Numbered from the stretch's first letter, positions 34,917-43,341 are shown. The stretch: 64,000 nucleotides of DNA from Aeromicrobium duanguangcaii (GCF_024508295.1 NZ_CP101990.1:2852001-2916000); one strand, 5' to 3'. Translations and numbers: made by a program. The notes: generated by a model from the letters alone, not told the origin.

Positions 34917-34990
34917 TGGAGCCGGTGACGGGAATCGAACCCGCGTATCTTGCTTGGGAAGCAAGCGCTCTGCCATTGAGCTACACCGGC
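34917..34990 (-). tRNA. tRNA-Gly (anticodon CCC)
   Basis: Minus strand folds as a cloverleaf of 74 nt including encoded CCA: acceptor GCCGGTG/CACCGGC, D arm GCTC...GAGC, anticodon stem CTTGC/GCAAG around TTCCCAA, T arm with TTCGATT, discriminator T, then CCA. The anticodon CCC reads GGG. Alone, not in a tRNA cluster. Confidence 0.97.
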
Positions 34991-35027
34991 GGTGCTGCGT
35001 TGATCGTACAAGCACCGGCGACCGGGG

Positions 35028-35918
35028 TCAGAACTGGCGCAGGAAGTCGCGGATCTGGCCCACCAGTTCGGCGGGCTTCTCCTCGGGGATCCAGTGGCCG
35101 CTGCCGGAGATCGGGGTCACCGTGACGTTCGGCGGTCCCTCGGCTCGGCGCACCAGGCTGGGCGCGAGGACCGTGTCGGCCGTCCCGGGCAGGAACAGCA
35201 GCGGGATCTCCTCGACCCGGCGCGCGTAGCCTTTCCCGACCTTCGGGATCTCCTTGAGCATGAACGTGCGATACAGCTCTCGCCCGGCGCGGGCGCGGGC
35301 CGGCTCGCGGAAGCGCGCGAGGTACTCCTCGCGGTCCGAGCGCTGCCAGCGGTAGCCCGGTCCTGCCCCCAGCTTGAAGAGTGTCTTGAGCACGACCTGC
35401 CCGCCGGCGCGCTGGAGGAAGGCGCCGCCCGGCCCGCCCACGATCGGCTGGTAGGCGAAGCGCCACATCTCGTGCAGCGGCAGGTCGGCCCACGGTGCGA
35501 CGATCGCCGCGGCGACGACGCCGCGGGTCAGGCCCTCGTGGCGGCTGGCGACCAGCAGCGAGATCCACGCACCCCAGTCGTGCCCGACGACGACCGGGCG
35601 ATCGAGTCCGAGCTCCTCGATGGCGCGCGCGATCTCGTCGGCCATCACCCGCTTGTCGTAGGCGCCCTCACCCTCCGGCACGTCACTCCAGCCCGAGCCG
35701 CGCAGGTCGACGGCGACCACGTGATGCGTCTCGGCCAGCGCCGGCATCACGTGCCGCCAGCAGAACCAGTGCTGGGGCCAGCCGTGCACGAGCAGCACGG
35801 ACGGGCGGTCGACGGACTGGTGGGCGCGGCCCGCCTCGGCGACGTGCAGACGAACCCCGTCGACATCGATCCATCGGTGTTCCACGCCGGGAACGACCGG
35901 CAGAGTCGGTGAGGTCAT
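35028..35918 (-). CDS. Alpha/beta hydrolase, epoxide-hydrolase-like
   Basis: A 296-residue alpha/beta-hydrolase. The oxyanion region is VHGWPQHW; the nucleophile elbow is VVGHDWGAW, with Asp rather than Ser, which is typical of epoxide hydrolases and haloalkane dehalogenases. The catalytic His is in SGSGHWIPEE near the C-terminus and an acidic partner is plausible in FLPGTAD. No signal peptide. A second Tyr pair in the cap (for epoxide opening) is possible but not certain from reading. It stands between the tRNA and the divergent enoyl-CoA hydratase gene; the start codons are 24 nt apart. Confidence 0.83.
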   Translation of the reverse strand: MTSPTLPVVPGVEHRWIDVDGVRLHVAEAGRAHQSVDRPSVLLVHGWPQHWFCWRHVMPALAETHHVVAVDLRGSGWSDVPEGEGAYDKRVMADEIARAIEELGLDRPVVVGHDWGAWISLLVASRHEGLTRGVVAAAIVAPWADLPLHEMWRFAYQPIVGGPGGAFLQRAGGQVVLKTLFKLGAGPGYRWQRSDREEYLARFREPARARAGRELYRTFMLKEIPKVGKGYARRVEEIPLLFLPGTADTVLAPSLVRRAEGPPNVTVTPISGSGHWIPEEKPAELVGQIRDFLRQF

Positions 35919-35941
35919 ACCTCGATCGTAAGGTGGATCAC

Positions 35942-36694
35942 ATGCCTCTCGTCGAACTCCGCCGCGAAGACACTGTCCGCACGATCACCCTGAACGCTCC
36001 CGACCGCCTCAATGCGCTCGACTGGCCGCTGCTGCAGGAGCTGCGTGCCGCCGTCGAATCCGTGGCCGCCGACGACGAGGCCCGCGCGCTCGTGGTGACC
36101 GGCGCGGGCAAGGCGTTCTGCTCCGGAGCGAACCTCGAGAGCCTCTTCGGCGACACCAGCCGCCCGGCCGACGTCCTGCGCGAGCACCTGATGAACGTGT
36201 ACTCCTCGTTCCTGGGCATCCGGAACCTCTCGATCCCCACGATCGCCGCCGTGCAGGGTGCTGCGGTCGGCGCCGGCCTCAACATCGCGCTGGCCTGCGA
36301 CGTGATCATCGCCGGCCCGCAGGCAGGCTTCGGCCCCACGTTCAGCCGCATCGGCCTGCACCCCGGCGGCGGCTGCACCTGGATGCTGACCCAGCGGATC
36401 GGCTCGGCCAACACGGCAGCGGCGTTGTTCAACGGCGACATCATCGACGCCGAGACCGGGCTGCGCCTGGGCATCGCCCAGGAGATCGACAAGGACCCGA
36501 AGGCCCGTGCGGCGGTCCTCGCCCAGAGCTGGGCCAAGCGCAACCCCAAGCTGATGGCCGACATCAAGAAGTCCGTCGGCGTCGCGGCACGGTCCGACCT
36601 GCACGAGTCGTTGAACTTCGAGTCGTGGGCGCAGGCCGAGTCGCTCAGCAGCGAGGAGTTCGCGGCCTTCGCCGCGAAGTTCGCCTCGCGCTGA
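35942..36694 (+). CDS. Enoyl-CoA hydratase/isomerase family protein
   Basis: Crotonase-fold enzyme of 250 residues. The first oxyanion segment is TGAGKAFCSGANLESLF and the second is VQGAAVGAGLNIALACD, which form the CoA-ester oxyanion hole. The usual hydratase Glu pair is not clear: AAVGAGLNIAL lacks the first Glu and RIGLHPGGG lacks the second (commonly LG-PE-G). It may be an isomerase or another crotonase reaction. It is divergent from the hydrolase with a very short promoter region (23 nt). Followed by a terminator-like hairpin. Confidence 0.85.
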   Translation: MPLVELRREDTVRTITLNAPDRLNALDWPLLQELRAAVESVAADDEARALVVTGAGKAFCSGANLESLFGDTSRPADVLREHLMNVYSSFLGIRNLSIPTIAAVQGAAVGAGLNIALACDVIIAGPQAGFGPTFSRIGLHPGGGCTWMLTQRIGSANTAAALFNGDIIDAETGLRLGIAQEIDKDPKARAAVLAQSWAKRNPKLMADIKKSVGVAARSDLHESLNFESWAQAESLSSEEFAAFAAKFASR

Positions 36695-36698
36695 ACCC

Positions 36699-36722
36699 TC
36701 GGGCCGGGCCGCTCCGGCCCGA
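36699..36722 (+). terminator. Terminator-like hairpin after enoyl-CoA hydratase gene
   Basis: Stem TCGGGCC / GGCCCGA (7 bp, extendable by GG/CC) with a loop of about 10 nt, 4 nt after the stop codon. It has no T tract, so strength is uncertain. Confidence 0.5.
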
Positions 36723-36812
36723 TCCGCACGAGACGGTCTCGAGGGACCCGGCCGACCCGGGCGCCTGACGCGCCGCCCGGCGCTGCGGGCCTGGAGACGG
36801 TAGACACGTCCC

Positions 36813-37544
36813 GTGGGCCTGGAGACCGTGGTGCTCGTCGGCGTGTGCGCCGTCGCCACCTCGGCGCTCACCGCGGTGCTCGGCTTCGGCGGCGGGATCG
36901 TGCTACTCGCGGTGCTGGTCGCCTTCGTCGATCCCCTCGTGGCCATCCCGTTGCACGCGGCCATCCAGGTGGTCTCCAACGGCACGCGCACCATCGTCCG
37001 GCACCGGGACGTCGACTGGTCCATCGTGTGGAAGACGTCGCTGCTGCTCCTGCCGGCCGGGGCGCTGACGCTTCCCCTCGCGCGCCAGGCGCCCGAGGCG
37101 GCACTGCAGGCGCTGATCGCCGTGGCCGTCCTCGCCGCGACCTGGCTGCCCGTGTGGCTCTCGCGGCCCTTCCATCCGCCCGGCACCGCCGGCTGGATCG
37201 GTCTGGGTGGCGTCATCGGCGCGCTGAACCCCGTGGTCGGCGCGACCGGCCCGCTGGCCGCCCCCTTCTTCCGCGCCGGCACCAGCGACCGGCTGGGTTT
37301 CGTCGGCACCTTCGCCGCCACCCAGGTGTCCGGGCACCTCGCCAAGCTGGTGCTGTTCGGCGTGGTCGGACTGTTGCCCGCCTCCCAGGCGCCCGCGGCC
37401 GCCGCCGGCATCGCCGGTGTCATCGCCGGCACCTGGCTGGGCAGTCGCGTCCTCGACCGGATGCCCGAGCGGCGGTTCGACCGGCTCTACCTCCTGGCCA
37501 TCACCGTCGTCGCCCTCTGGCTACTGGTCGACGCCGCCCGGTGA
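36813..37544 (+). CDS. TauE/SafE (TSUP) family transporter
   Basis: Integral membrane protein of 243 residues with about seven or eight helices. The N-terminal half has VLGFGGGIVLLAVLVAF and the second half GLGGVIGALNPVVGATGPL, the internal repeat with Gly/Pro-rich motif of TSUP carriers, which export sulfite or sulfonates or related anions. GTG 36813 begins the first helix (GLETVVLVGVCAVAT). The convergent lysR gene ends 1 nt beyond its stop. The substrate is unknown. Confidence 0.82.
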   Translation: MGLETVVLVGVCAVATSALTAVLGFGGGIVLLAVLVAFVDPLVAIPLHAAIQVVSNGTRTIVRHRDVDWSIVWKTSLLLLPAGALTLPLARQAPEAALQALIAVAVLAATWLPVWLSRPFHPPGTAGWIGLGGVIGALNPVVGATGPLAAPFFRAGTSDRLGFVGTFAATQVSGHLAKLVLFGVVGLLPASQAPAAAAGIAGVIAGTWLGSRVLDRMPERRFDRLYLLAITVVALWLLVDAAR

Positions 37545-37545
37545 C

Positions 37546-38466
37546 TCAGACCGCTCCGTGCCGATCGGCCACGGCACGGGCCTCCTCGCGCAGCGCCTGG
37601 ACCACGAACCGCACGCTGGGGCGCTCGAAGCGGTCGGGTCGCAGCACCGCGGTGATGTCGCGCTTGGCGCGGATGCCGACCAGCGGACGCGTGACGAGCC
37701 CGTTGTCACGGGTCCGGGTCGTGAAGCGCGGCAGGATCGCGATCCCGTGACCGGCCGCCACGACGGCCTCCACCACGCCGTTGTCGTCGAACCGCTGGGC
37801 GATGCGCACGGACTCGCCCGTCACCGTCACCAGGTGCTGGAGCACGCGGTCGTACGGGAAGTCGCGCGGAGCGCCGATCCACGTCTCACCGACGACGTCC
37901 TTGGGCGAGAGGCTCGGCCGGTCCGCGAGCCGGTGGTCCTCGGGCAGGGCCACGTCGAGCGGCTCGCGCATCAGCGGGACCAGCTGCAGACCGCGGTCGT
38001 GCCACTCCTCGGTGGCCGACGGCGAGTCCGCGACCACGATGTCGAAGTGAGCGACCATGTCGAGGACCTCGAACCGCTGGGTCGGGTCGCGGTCCGAGCA
38101 GATCAGGTTGACCGCCGGCTCGGCGACCACCCGGCTCAGCAGTCCCGGCAGGAGCATCTCGCCGCCGGTCGGGAACACCGTCAAGGTGACGTCGCCGGCG
38201 GGGCCGCCGAGGTACTCGCGCCACTTGGCCTCGGCCCGCTCCAGCGCAACGGCCACCTCGGTCGCCGTCTCGGCCAGCGCCCGGCCCGCGGCGGTCAGCC
38301 GCACACCCCGGCCCGCGGGCTCCAGCAGTGGCACTCCGGCCTCCGCTTCGAGGATCTTCAGCTGCTGTGACACGGCCGACGGTGTGACGTCCATCTCATC
38401 GGCGACCGCCCCGACGGTGCCCCGCTCGGCCAGTTCCCGCAGCATCGCAAGGCGTCGCGCATCCAT
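37546..38466 (-). CDS. LysR-family transcriptional regulator
   Basis: A 306-residue regulator. Winged helix-turn-helix at 1-60 (LAMLRELAERGTVGAVADEM, then DVTPSAVSQQLKILEAE), and a two-lobed effector-binding domain after about 90. The region that should be RxxPxI is VVAAGHGIAILPRFTTR. Transcribed divergently from a 36-codon ORF; 89 nt lie between their start codons, with an inverted repeat across its own start (38465-38481). Autoregulation and control of the divergent gene are likely, by analogy with LysR pairs. The effector is unknown. Confidence 0.9.
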   Translation of the reverse strand: MDARRLAMLRELAERGTVGAVADEMDVTPSAVSQQLKILEAEAGVPLLEPAGRGVRLTAAGRALAETATEVAVALERAEAKWREYLGGPAGDVTLTVFPTGGEMLLPGLLSRVVAEPAVNLICSDRDPTQRFEVLDMVAHFDIVVADSPSATEEWHDRGLQLVPLMREPLDVALPEDHRLADRPSLSPKDVVGETWIGAPRDFPYDRVLQHLVTVTGESVRIAQRFDDNGVVEAVVAAGHGIAILPRFTTRTRDNGLVTRPLVGIRAKRDITAVLRPDRFERPSVRFVVQALREEARAVADRHGAV

Positions 38467-38481
38467 GTAGACAAACTACAT
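38465..38481. promoter_or_regulatory. Inverted repeat overlapping the lysR start
   Basis: ATGTAG-ACAAA-CTACAT, 6-bp arms with 5-bp spacer, covering the first codons of lysR on the minus strand. A consensus-like TTGACA lies 28 nt further (38509-38514) toward the divergent small gene but lacks a good -10 at 17 nt. LysR operators often have T-N11-A symmetry; this is a candidate only. Confidence 0.4.
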
Positions 38482-38555
38482 CTTCGGTGAAGTTCTGTTG
38501 GATTGTCCTTGACAGTTGAACGTCGCAGAATGGAGGGAGAACGAAAGGAGCATCC

Positions 38556-38666
38556 ATGACCTTCCTCGCCCTCGCCGCTGTCGTCGCCCTGACCGCCGGC
38601 ACCATCCACACGGCGTACCTCGTCGCCACCGACGGCCTCACCCGCGTCCCCACGCGCCGCGCCTGA
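38556..38666 (+). CDS. Small hydrophobic peptide (36 aa), divergent from lysR
   Basis: A 36-codon ORF: MTFLALAAVVALTAGTIH, then TAYLVATDGLTRVPTRRA. It has one hydrophobic helix (about 2-26) and a basic tail (RVPTRRA), so it would insert in the membrane with the C-terminus probably inside. AAAGGAG lies 6 nt before the ATG and a clear terminator follows 20 nt after the stop, so it has a full expression unit. Divergent from lysR. Function unknown; it could be regulated by LysR. Confidence 0.65.
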   Translation: MTFLALAAVVALTAGTIHTAYLVATDGLTRVPTRRA

Positions 38667-38685
38667 CGACACACCTCCCAGAACC

Positions 38686-38718
38686 GACCCGATCTCCTCG
38701 CGGAGACGGGTCGTTTTT
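38686..38718 (+). terminator. Intrinsic terminator of the 36-codon gene
   Basis: Stem GACCCG-A-TCTCC / GGAGA-CGGGTC (11 bp, one bulged A) with TCGC loop, then GTTTTTCTTTT. The T-rich end is unusually good for this G+C-rich DNA. Confidence 0.88.
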
Positions 38719-38769
38719 CTTTTCCGGGATCGCCTTTCGCACTGGTACGACGCTGGAGTACCATCTAGT

Positions 38770-38802
38770 TACTGGCCAGTAGCACCCGCCAGTAACACTG
38801 GC
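38770..38802. promoter_or_regulatory. Two palindromes upstream of the FadE5-like gene
   Basis: TACTGGCCAGTA (38770-38781) is a perfect 12-bp palindrome; GCCAGT-AAC-ACTGGC (38788-38802) repeats the same CCAGTA core with 3-bp spacer. Both lie 30-62 nt before ATG 38832, just after TACCAT/TAGTTA that could be a -10. They look like operators for a TetR- or GntR-type regulator of fatty-acid genes; no such regulator is adjacent. Confidence 0.55.
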
Positions 38803-38831
38803 AGCTTCATCTTCCCGGAGGTCCACGGCCC

Positions 38832-40700
38832 ATGAGCCACTACAAGAGCAATCTGCGCGACGTCGAGTTCAACCTCTTCGAGTTGTTCGACCGCCAGTCC
38901 GTCCTCGGCACCGGCCCCTTCGATGAGGTCGACGTCGACACGGCGAAGAGCATCCTCGCCGAGGTCGAGCGCCTGTCGCGCGAGGACCTCGCCGCGTCGT
39001 TCGTCGACGCCGACCGCAACCCGCCGGTCTTCGACCCGGCCACCCACACGCTCAAGCAGAACCCCGAGTTCGCCAAGAGCTACCAGGCCTGGATGGACGC
39101 CGAGTGGTGGCGCCTGCAGTTGCCGACCGAGCTCGGTGGCCAGCCCGCCCCCTCCTCCCTCGTGTGGGCCATGGGCGAGTTCGTCCTCGGCGCCAACCCC
39201 GCCATCTGGATGTACGGCGCCGGCCCGGCCTTCAGCCGCGTCGTGTGGGAGAACGGCAACGAGCGCGACCAGAAGATCGCGCAGACGATGATCGACCGCA
39301 AGTGGCTCACCACGATGGTCCTCACCGAGCCCGATGCCGGCTCCGACGTCGGCGCCGGCCGCACCAAGGCCTTCCCGAACGAGGACGGCACGTGGCGCAT
39401 CGAGGGCGTCAAGCGCTTCATCACCTCCGCCGTGAGCGATCTGGGTGAGAACACGATGCACATGGTGCTGGCGCGTCCCGTCGGCGTCGAGGGCGCCGGC
39501 GGCCCGGGCACCAAGGGCCTGTCGCTGTTCCTGGTCCCCGAGCACCACTTCGACCTCGAGACCGGCGAGCTGACCGGCGAGCGCAACGGCGTCTACGTCA
39601 CCAACGTCGAGAAGAAGATGGGCATCAAGGTCTCGGCCACGTGCGAGGTCACCTTCGGTGATCCCCAGCTCGGCGGCCCGGCCACCGGCTGGCTGCTCGG
39701 CGAGGTGCACGACGGCATCAACCAGATGTTCCGCGTCATCGAGAACGCCCGCATGATGGTCGGCTCCAAGGCCATCGCGACGCTGTCGACCGGCTACCTC
39801 AACGCGCTCGAGTACGCCAAGGAGCGCGTCCAGGGCGCCGACATGCTGAACCCGGCCAAGGACGCCCCCCGCGTCACGATCACGCACCACCCCGACGTGC
39901 GTCGCTCGCTGCTCACGCAGAAGGCGTTCGCCGAGGGCCTGCGCTCGCTGATGATCTACACCGCGTCCTTCCAGGACGAGGTCATGGTCAAGAAGGAGTC
40001 GGGCGAGGACGCGAGCCTCGAGCACTCAGTCAACGACCTGCTGCTGCCGATCGTCAAGGGCTACGGCTCCGAGCGCTCCTGGGTCCTGCTGGGCACCGAG
40101 TCGCTGCAGACCTTCGGTGGCTCGGGCTTCCTGCAGGAGTACCCGCTCGAGCAGTACGTCCGCGACGCCAAGATCGACACCCTCTACGAGGGCACCACGG
40201 CGATCCAGGGCCAGGACCTGTTCTTCCGCAAGATCGTGAAGGACCAGGGCCGCGCGCTGGGCTACCTGTCCGACCAGATCAAGTCGTTCATCGACAGCGA
40301 GTCGGGCAACGGCCGCCTCAAGGTCGAGCGCGACCTGCTGGCCAAGGGCCTCGAGGACACCACCGCCGTCATCACGGCGATGTTCAACGACCTCATGGCC
40401 TCGAACCCGGCCGACGAGAACGGCGACGCCCGCAACGTCTACAAGGTCGCGCTGAACACGACGCGCCTCGTCTACGTCCTGGGTGACCTGGTCGTGTCCT
40501 GGCTGCTGCTGCGCGGCGCCGAGGTCGCCCAGAACAAGCTCGACGCCGGCGCCACCGGTGCGGACAAGTCGTTCTACGAGGGCAAGGTCGCCGCGGCGTC
40601 CTTCTTCGCCAAGACCGTCCTGCCCCGCCTGGCCGCCGAGCGCGCGATGGCCGAGGCCGTCGACCTCGACGTCATGGAGCTGGACGAAGCGGCCTTCTGA
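38832..40700 (+). CDS. Acyl-CoA dehydrogenase, FadE5-like
   Basis: A 622-residue acyl-CoA dehydrogenase with the long N- and C-terminal extensions of the FadE5 type. It opens [20 protein letters not shown] and continues [13 protein letters not shown], closely resembling mycobacterial FadE5. FAD-binding [16 protein letters not shown] is in the middle domain. The catalytic Glu is in [16 protein letters not shown], and a further C-terminal helical domain follows (about 470-622). FadE5 oxidises acyl-CoAs of a broad chain-length range. GGAGG is 10 nt before the ATG; the gene stands alone with palindromes upstream and a terminator 14 nt downstream. Confidence 0.92.
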   Translation: MSHYKSNLRDVEFNLFELFDRQSVLGTGPFDEVDVDTAKSILAEVERLSREDLAASFVDADRNPPVFDPATHTLKQNPEFAKSYQAWMDAEWWRLQLPTELGGQPAPSSLVWAMGEFVLGANPAIWMYGAGPAFSRVVWENGNERDQKIAQTMIDRKWLTTMVLTEPDAGSDVGAGRTKAFPNEDGTWRIEGVKRFITSAVSDLGENTMHMVLARPVGVEGAGGPGTKGLSLFLVPEHHFDLETGELTGERNGVYVTNVEKKMGIKVSATCEVTFGDPQLGGPATGWLLGEVHDGINQMFRVIENARMMVGSKAIATLSTGYLNALEYAKERVQGADMLNPAKDAPRVTITHHPDVRRSLLTQKAFAEGLRSLMIYTASFQDEVMVKKESGEDASLEHSVNDLLLPIVKGYGSERSWVLLGTESLQTFGGSGFLQEYPLEQYVRDAKIDTLYEGTTAIQGQDLFFRKIVKDQGRALGYLSDQIKSFIDSESGNGRLKVERDLLAKGLEDTTAVITAMFNDLMASNPADENGDARNVYKVALNTTRLVYVLGDLVVSWLLLRGAEVAQNKLDAGATGADKSFYEGKVAAASFFAKTVLPRLAAERAMAEAVDLDVMELDEAAF

Positions 40701-40714
40701 GCCACTGACTCACT

Positions 40715-40749
40715 CGAGCGGCGCGCACCCGATGGGTGCGCGCCGCTCG
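40715..40749 (+). terminator. Intrinsic terminator of the FadE5-like gene
   Basis: Perfect 16-bp stem CGAGCGGCGCGCACCC / GGGTGCGCGCCGCTCG with 3-nt loop GAT, 14 nt after the stop. No long T tract. Confidence 0.85.
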
Positions 40750-40779
40750 TGCGTTGGGGGGACGTTCCTCACCCCGACT

Positions 40780-40842
40780 CCACTTTTGGAACCGGATCCA
40801 CGTCGATCGGCCCGTGGAACGTGGATCCAGTTCCAAAAGTGG
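40780..40842. repeat. Long intergenic inverted repeat
   Basis: Arms 40780-40803 and 40819-40842 are 24 nt and match with one mismatch: left arm CCACTTTTGGAACCGGATCC+ACGT, right arm its complement with T for the C of ACCGG. The 15-nt spacer contains CGATCGG. It is too far from the previous gene (80 nt, after a separate terminator) to be its main terminator. May be a dispersed palindromic (REP/MITE-like) element; compare 43263-43335. The remaining gap up to 40991 holds nothing else recognisable. Confidence 0.7.
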
Positions 40843-40991
40843 CGAGGGAGGGGACGAGCGACGGTCAGGCCGGCGGGCTCAACAGTGCGTCGCGAGGCCG
40901 ACGTAGGCGACTCATGGGCGCGACGTACCAAGCGCGGCGTTCCCGACCCAGCCTCAACGAGATCGCGGCGGCGGCCCTCTAGGCTGACGAG

Positions 40992-41501
40992 GTGCACCTG
41001 ACCCGACGACGCTGGTACCTCGTCGCGGCGCTGATCGCGGCGCTCGCCTGGGTCGCCGGGACCGCGTTCGCCGCATCGGCGTGGGATCCTCTGCGCGACG
41101 CCGAGGTCGTTCCGGTCGGCCAGCCGATTCAGTCCGCCGGTGACGACGACCTCGCCGTCCTGACCGACCTGCCGCAGGCCGAACGCGACATCCGCTGCGT
41201 CGCCCGGTCCGGCAAGAAGCGCATTCCGGTACCCGCGGCCACCGTCGACATCGTGGTCGACAGCGACGGCAGCCGCTGGCACCTGCTGGGCGTGCTGTCC
41301 GACGCCCCCGACCAGACCCGGATCGTCTGCAAGCCCAAGGACGGTCAGACCGACACCGCTCGCTACGGCACCGCCGTGGTGGATCTCTCGAGCCGGGTCG
41401 GCACCGGACAGGCGATCGCCTGGACCGGTTTCATCGCGGGACTGGGGTTGGCCGGCGCCACCCTGACCGCTCGGACGCGCAGGACGTTAGCCCATGACTG
41501 A
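40992..41501 (+). CDS. Small membrane protein, two transmembrane helices
   Basis: A 169-residue protein of unknown function. N-terminal helix about 7-29 (WYLVAALIAALAWVAGTAFA), an exposed domain (about 30-140) with two cysteines (RCVAR and IVCKPK) that could be disulfide-bonded outside the membrane, and a C-terminal helix (about 141-160), then ARTRRTLAHD. GTG 40992 is the start. The last 8 nt overlap the next gene, so the two are co-translated. I do not recognise the family. Confidence 0.65.
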   Translation: MHLTRRRWYLVAALIAALAWVAGTAFAASAWDPLRDAEVVPVGQPIQSAGDDDLAVLTDLPQAERDIRCVARSGKKRIPVPAATVDIVVDSDGSRWHLLGVLSDAPDQTRIVCKPKDGQTDTARYGTAVVDLSSRVGTGQAIAWTGFIAGLGLAGATLTARTRRTLAHD

Positions 41502-42261
41502 TCTGTCCCCCTACCTCGACGCCTGGCGTCAGTCCGTCGCCGCCGTCCTGGCGCTCGAGCCCGATAACTGGGACGTCCCGACGGACCTGCCCGGCTGGAC
41601 CGCGAAGGACGTGCTGGCGCACTTGGTGCACCTCGAGCGGGTCATGGTCGAGGGCGAGACCACGCCCGTCGGCGGCGCGGCCGTGCCGGGCGACTACACC
41701 GACGCCGGGGTCGCCGCCCTGCGCGACGTCCCTGTCGAGCAGCTGAAGAAGGACCTCACCGACCTGGTCGAGCGGCGGGCCGAGACCCTGGCGGAACTGC
41801 CCGATCCACAGGCGATGGCGGTCAACACCCCGGCCGGTGTCGAGTGGACCTGGGAGGTGGCGCTGCGCAACCGCGCCATCGACCTGTGGACCCACGAGCA
41901 GGACATCCGCCGCGCCGTCGGCATCCCGGGCGGCCTCGACGACATCGGCGCCCACGTCACGACGGCGACGTTCGCCGCCGCGCTGCCGTACATCCTGGGT
42001 CGCCGTGCGAAGGCGCCCATCGGCAGCGTCGTCCGCTGGATCGTCACCGGCCCGGTCCCGGTGGACGCCACCGTCGAGGTCGGCGAGGACGGCCGCGCCC
42101 GCCGGAGCGGCGCCGATCCGACCACGACCCTGACGATGGACACCGAGGCCTTCACGGTGCTGGGCGGCGGCCGCCGCGGTCCCGACGACGTCACGGTCGA
42201 GGTCGACGGCGACCCGGAGCTGGCCGCGCGCGTCCTGGGCGCGATGGCCGTCACCACCTGA
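41494..42261 (+). CDS. Maleylpyruvate isomerase family mycothiol-dependent enzyme
   Basis: A 255-residue DinB/MDMPI-fold protein. N-terminal domain: PGWTAKDVLAHLVHLERVM, in which the His of VLAHLVH is one of the metal ligands, a Glu follows in ERRAETLAEL, and the region RNRAIDLWTHEQDIRRAVG supplies the other His. A C-terminal SCP2-like domain (about 165-255) ends with VEVDGDPELAARVLGAMAV. Members need mycothiol, consistent with an actinobacterium. The exact substrate is unknown. Overlaps the previous gene by 8 nt. Confidence 0.85.
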   Translation: MTDLSPYLDAWRQSVAAVLALEPDNWDVPTDLPGWTAKDVLAHLVHLERVMVEGETTPVGGAAVPGDYTDAGVAALRDVPVEQLKKDLTDLVERRAETLAELPDPQAMAVNTPAGVEWTWEVALRNRAIDLWTHEQDIRRAVGIPGGLDDIGAHVTTATFAAALPYILGRRAKAPIGSVVRWIVTGPVPVDATVEVGEDGRARRSGADPTTTLTMDTEAFTVLGGGRRGPDDVTVEVDGDPELAARVLGAMAVTT

Positions 42262-42360
42262 CCGACGCCGAGCGCGACGAGTCAGCCGCCGGTAGGTTCG
42301 GGCCCGGCGGGAGGACGGCGCCGCGGCTCGCGGCGTTGCCCCGACGAGATCGGAGAGAAC

Positions 42361-43251
42361 ATGGGTTGGGACACGTCCGCGATCGGTGACCTGACGGGCC
42401 GCCGCGCCCTGATCACCGGGGCCACGAGCGGAATCGGCACCGAGACGGCGCGCGAGCTGCTGCGCCACGGCGCCGAGGTCGTCATCACCGCCCGCGACGA
42501 CCGTAAGGCCGCGGCCACCGTCGCCCAGCTCGGCGACATCGAGGTCGTGAGCCTCGACCTCGCGGACCTGCCCGGCACGATCGCCGCCGCCCAGGGCGTC
42601 GTCGACGCCGGTCGCGGCTTCGACATCGTCGTGAACAACGCCGGCGTGATGATCCCGCCGTTCACGCGCACGATGGACGGCTTCGAGCTGCAGATGGCGA
42701 CCAACCACCTCGGGCACTTCGCGTGGACGGCCACGCTGTGGCCGCTCCTGCGCGAGGGCTCCACCCGCATCGTGACGGTCTCGTCCCTGGCGCACTCCAT
42801 GACGAAGGAGCTCGACCTGCGCTCGCTGGAGCCGAACGGTGATCCGCGCCGCTACAAGAAGTGGCGCTCGTACGCGGAGTCCAAACTGGCCAACCTGCTG
42901 TTCATGAAGGAGCTCGATCGCCGGGTGAAGGCGGCCGGCCTCGACGTCGTGTCCGTGGCCGCGCACCCGGGCCTGAGCTCGACCAACCTGACCAAGCCGA
43001 GCGGCATCGCGATTCACAGCCTCGCGACGGCCTTCCTGCAGCCGGCCCGCGCCGGCGCGTGGCCCTCGCTGCGCGCGGCCACCGACCCGTCGCTCACCGG
43101 CGGCGAGTACCTGGGTCCCGACGGCTTCCGCCAGACCCGCGGCCGCCCCCGGCTCGTCGGCATGACCCCCGCCGCACGCGACCCCGAGCTGGCGGCCGAG
43201 GTGTGGTCCGCCAGCGAGACCGCGACCGGCGTCGTCTTCAAGGTCGCCTGA
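42361..43251 (+). CDS. Short-chain dehydrogenase/reductase, retinol-dehydrogenase-like
   Basis: SDR of 296 residues. Rossmann motif ITGATSGIGTE, NNAG in VVNNAGVM, catalytic Ser in VSSLAHSM, YAESK giving Tyr and Lys. The ~40-residue C-terminal extension (after about 245) and the position of ELDLRSLEPNG fit the RDH-like classical SDRs found in actinobacteria. GGAGAG lies just before ATG 42361. It stands alone, 99 nt after the isomerase family gene, and converges on an MFS gene. Confidence 0.87.
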   Translation: MGWDTSAIGDLTGRRALITGATSGIGTETARELLRHGAEVVITARDDRKAAATVAQLGDIEVVSLDLADLPGTIAAAQGVVDAGRGFDIVVNNAGVMIPPFTRTMDGFELQMATNHLGHFAWTATLWPLLREGSTRIVTVSSLAHSMTKELDLRSLEPNGDPRRYKKWRSYAESKLANLLFMKELDRRVKAAGLDVVSVAAHPGLSSTNLTKPSGIAIHSLATAFLQPARAGAWPSLRAATDPSLTGGEYLGPDGFRQTRGRPRLVGMTPAARDPELAAEVWSASETATGVVFKVA

Positions 43252-43262
43252 CACCCTCCCCC

Positions 43263-43335
43263 ACCCCCGAGATTTGCTCCGAATTCCACCTTTGGGCCCC
43301 TCTCAAAGGTCGGAAGGGGAGCAAATCTGGGGACG
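43263..43335. repeat. Imperfect long inverted repeat between convergent genes
   Basis: Arms pair as CCCGAGATTTGCTCC with GGAGCAAATCTGGGG, and again ACCTTTG with CAAAGGT, interrupted by a 7-nt mismatch. It lies between the stop codons of the SDR and the MFS gene, so it may stop transcription from both sides. The A+T-rich arms are unlike the usual terminators here. Shares CCAC-TTT-GG wording with the repeat at 40780. Confidence 0.6.
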
Positions 43336-43341
43336 GGAGGG

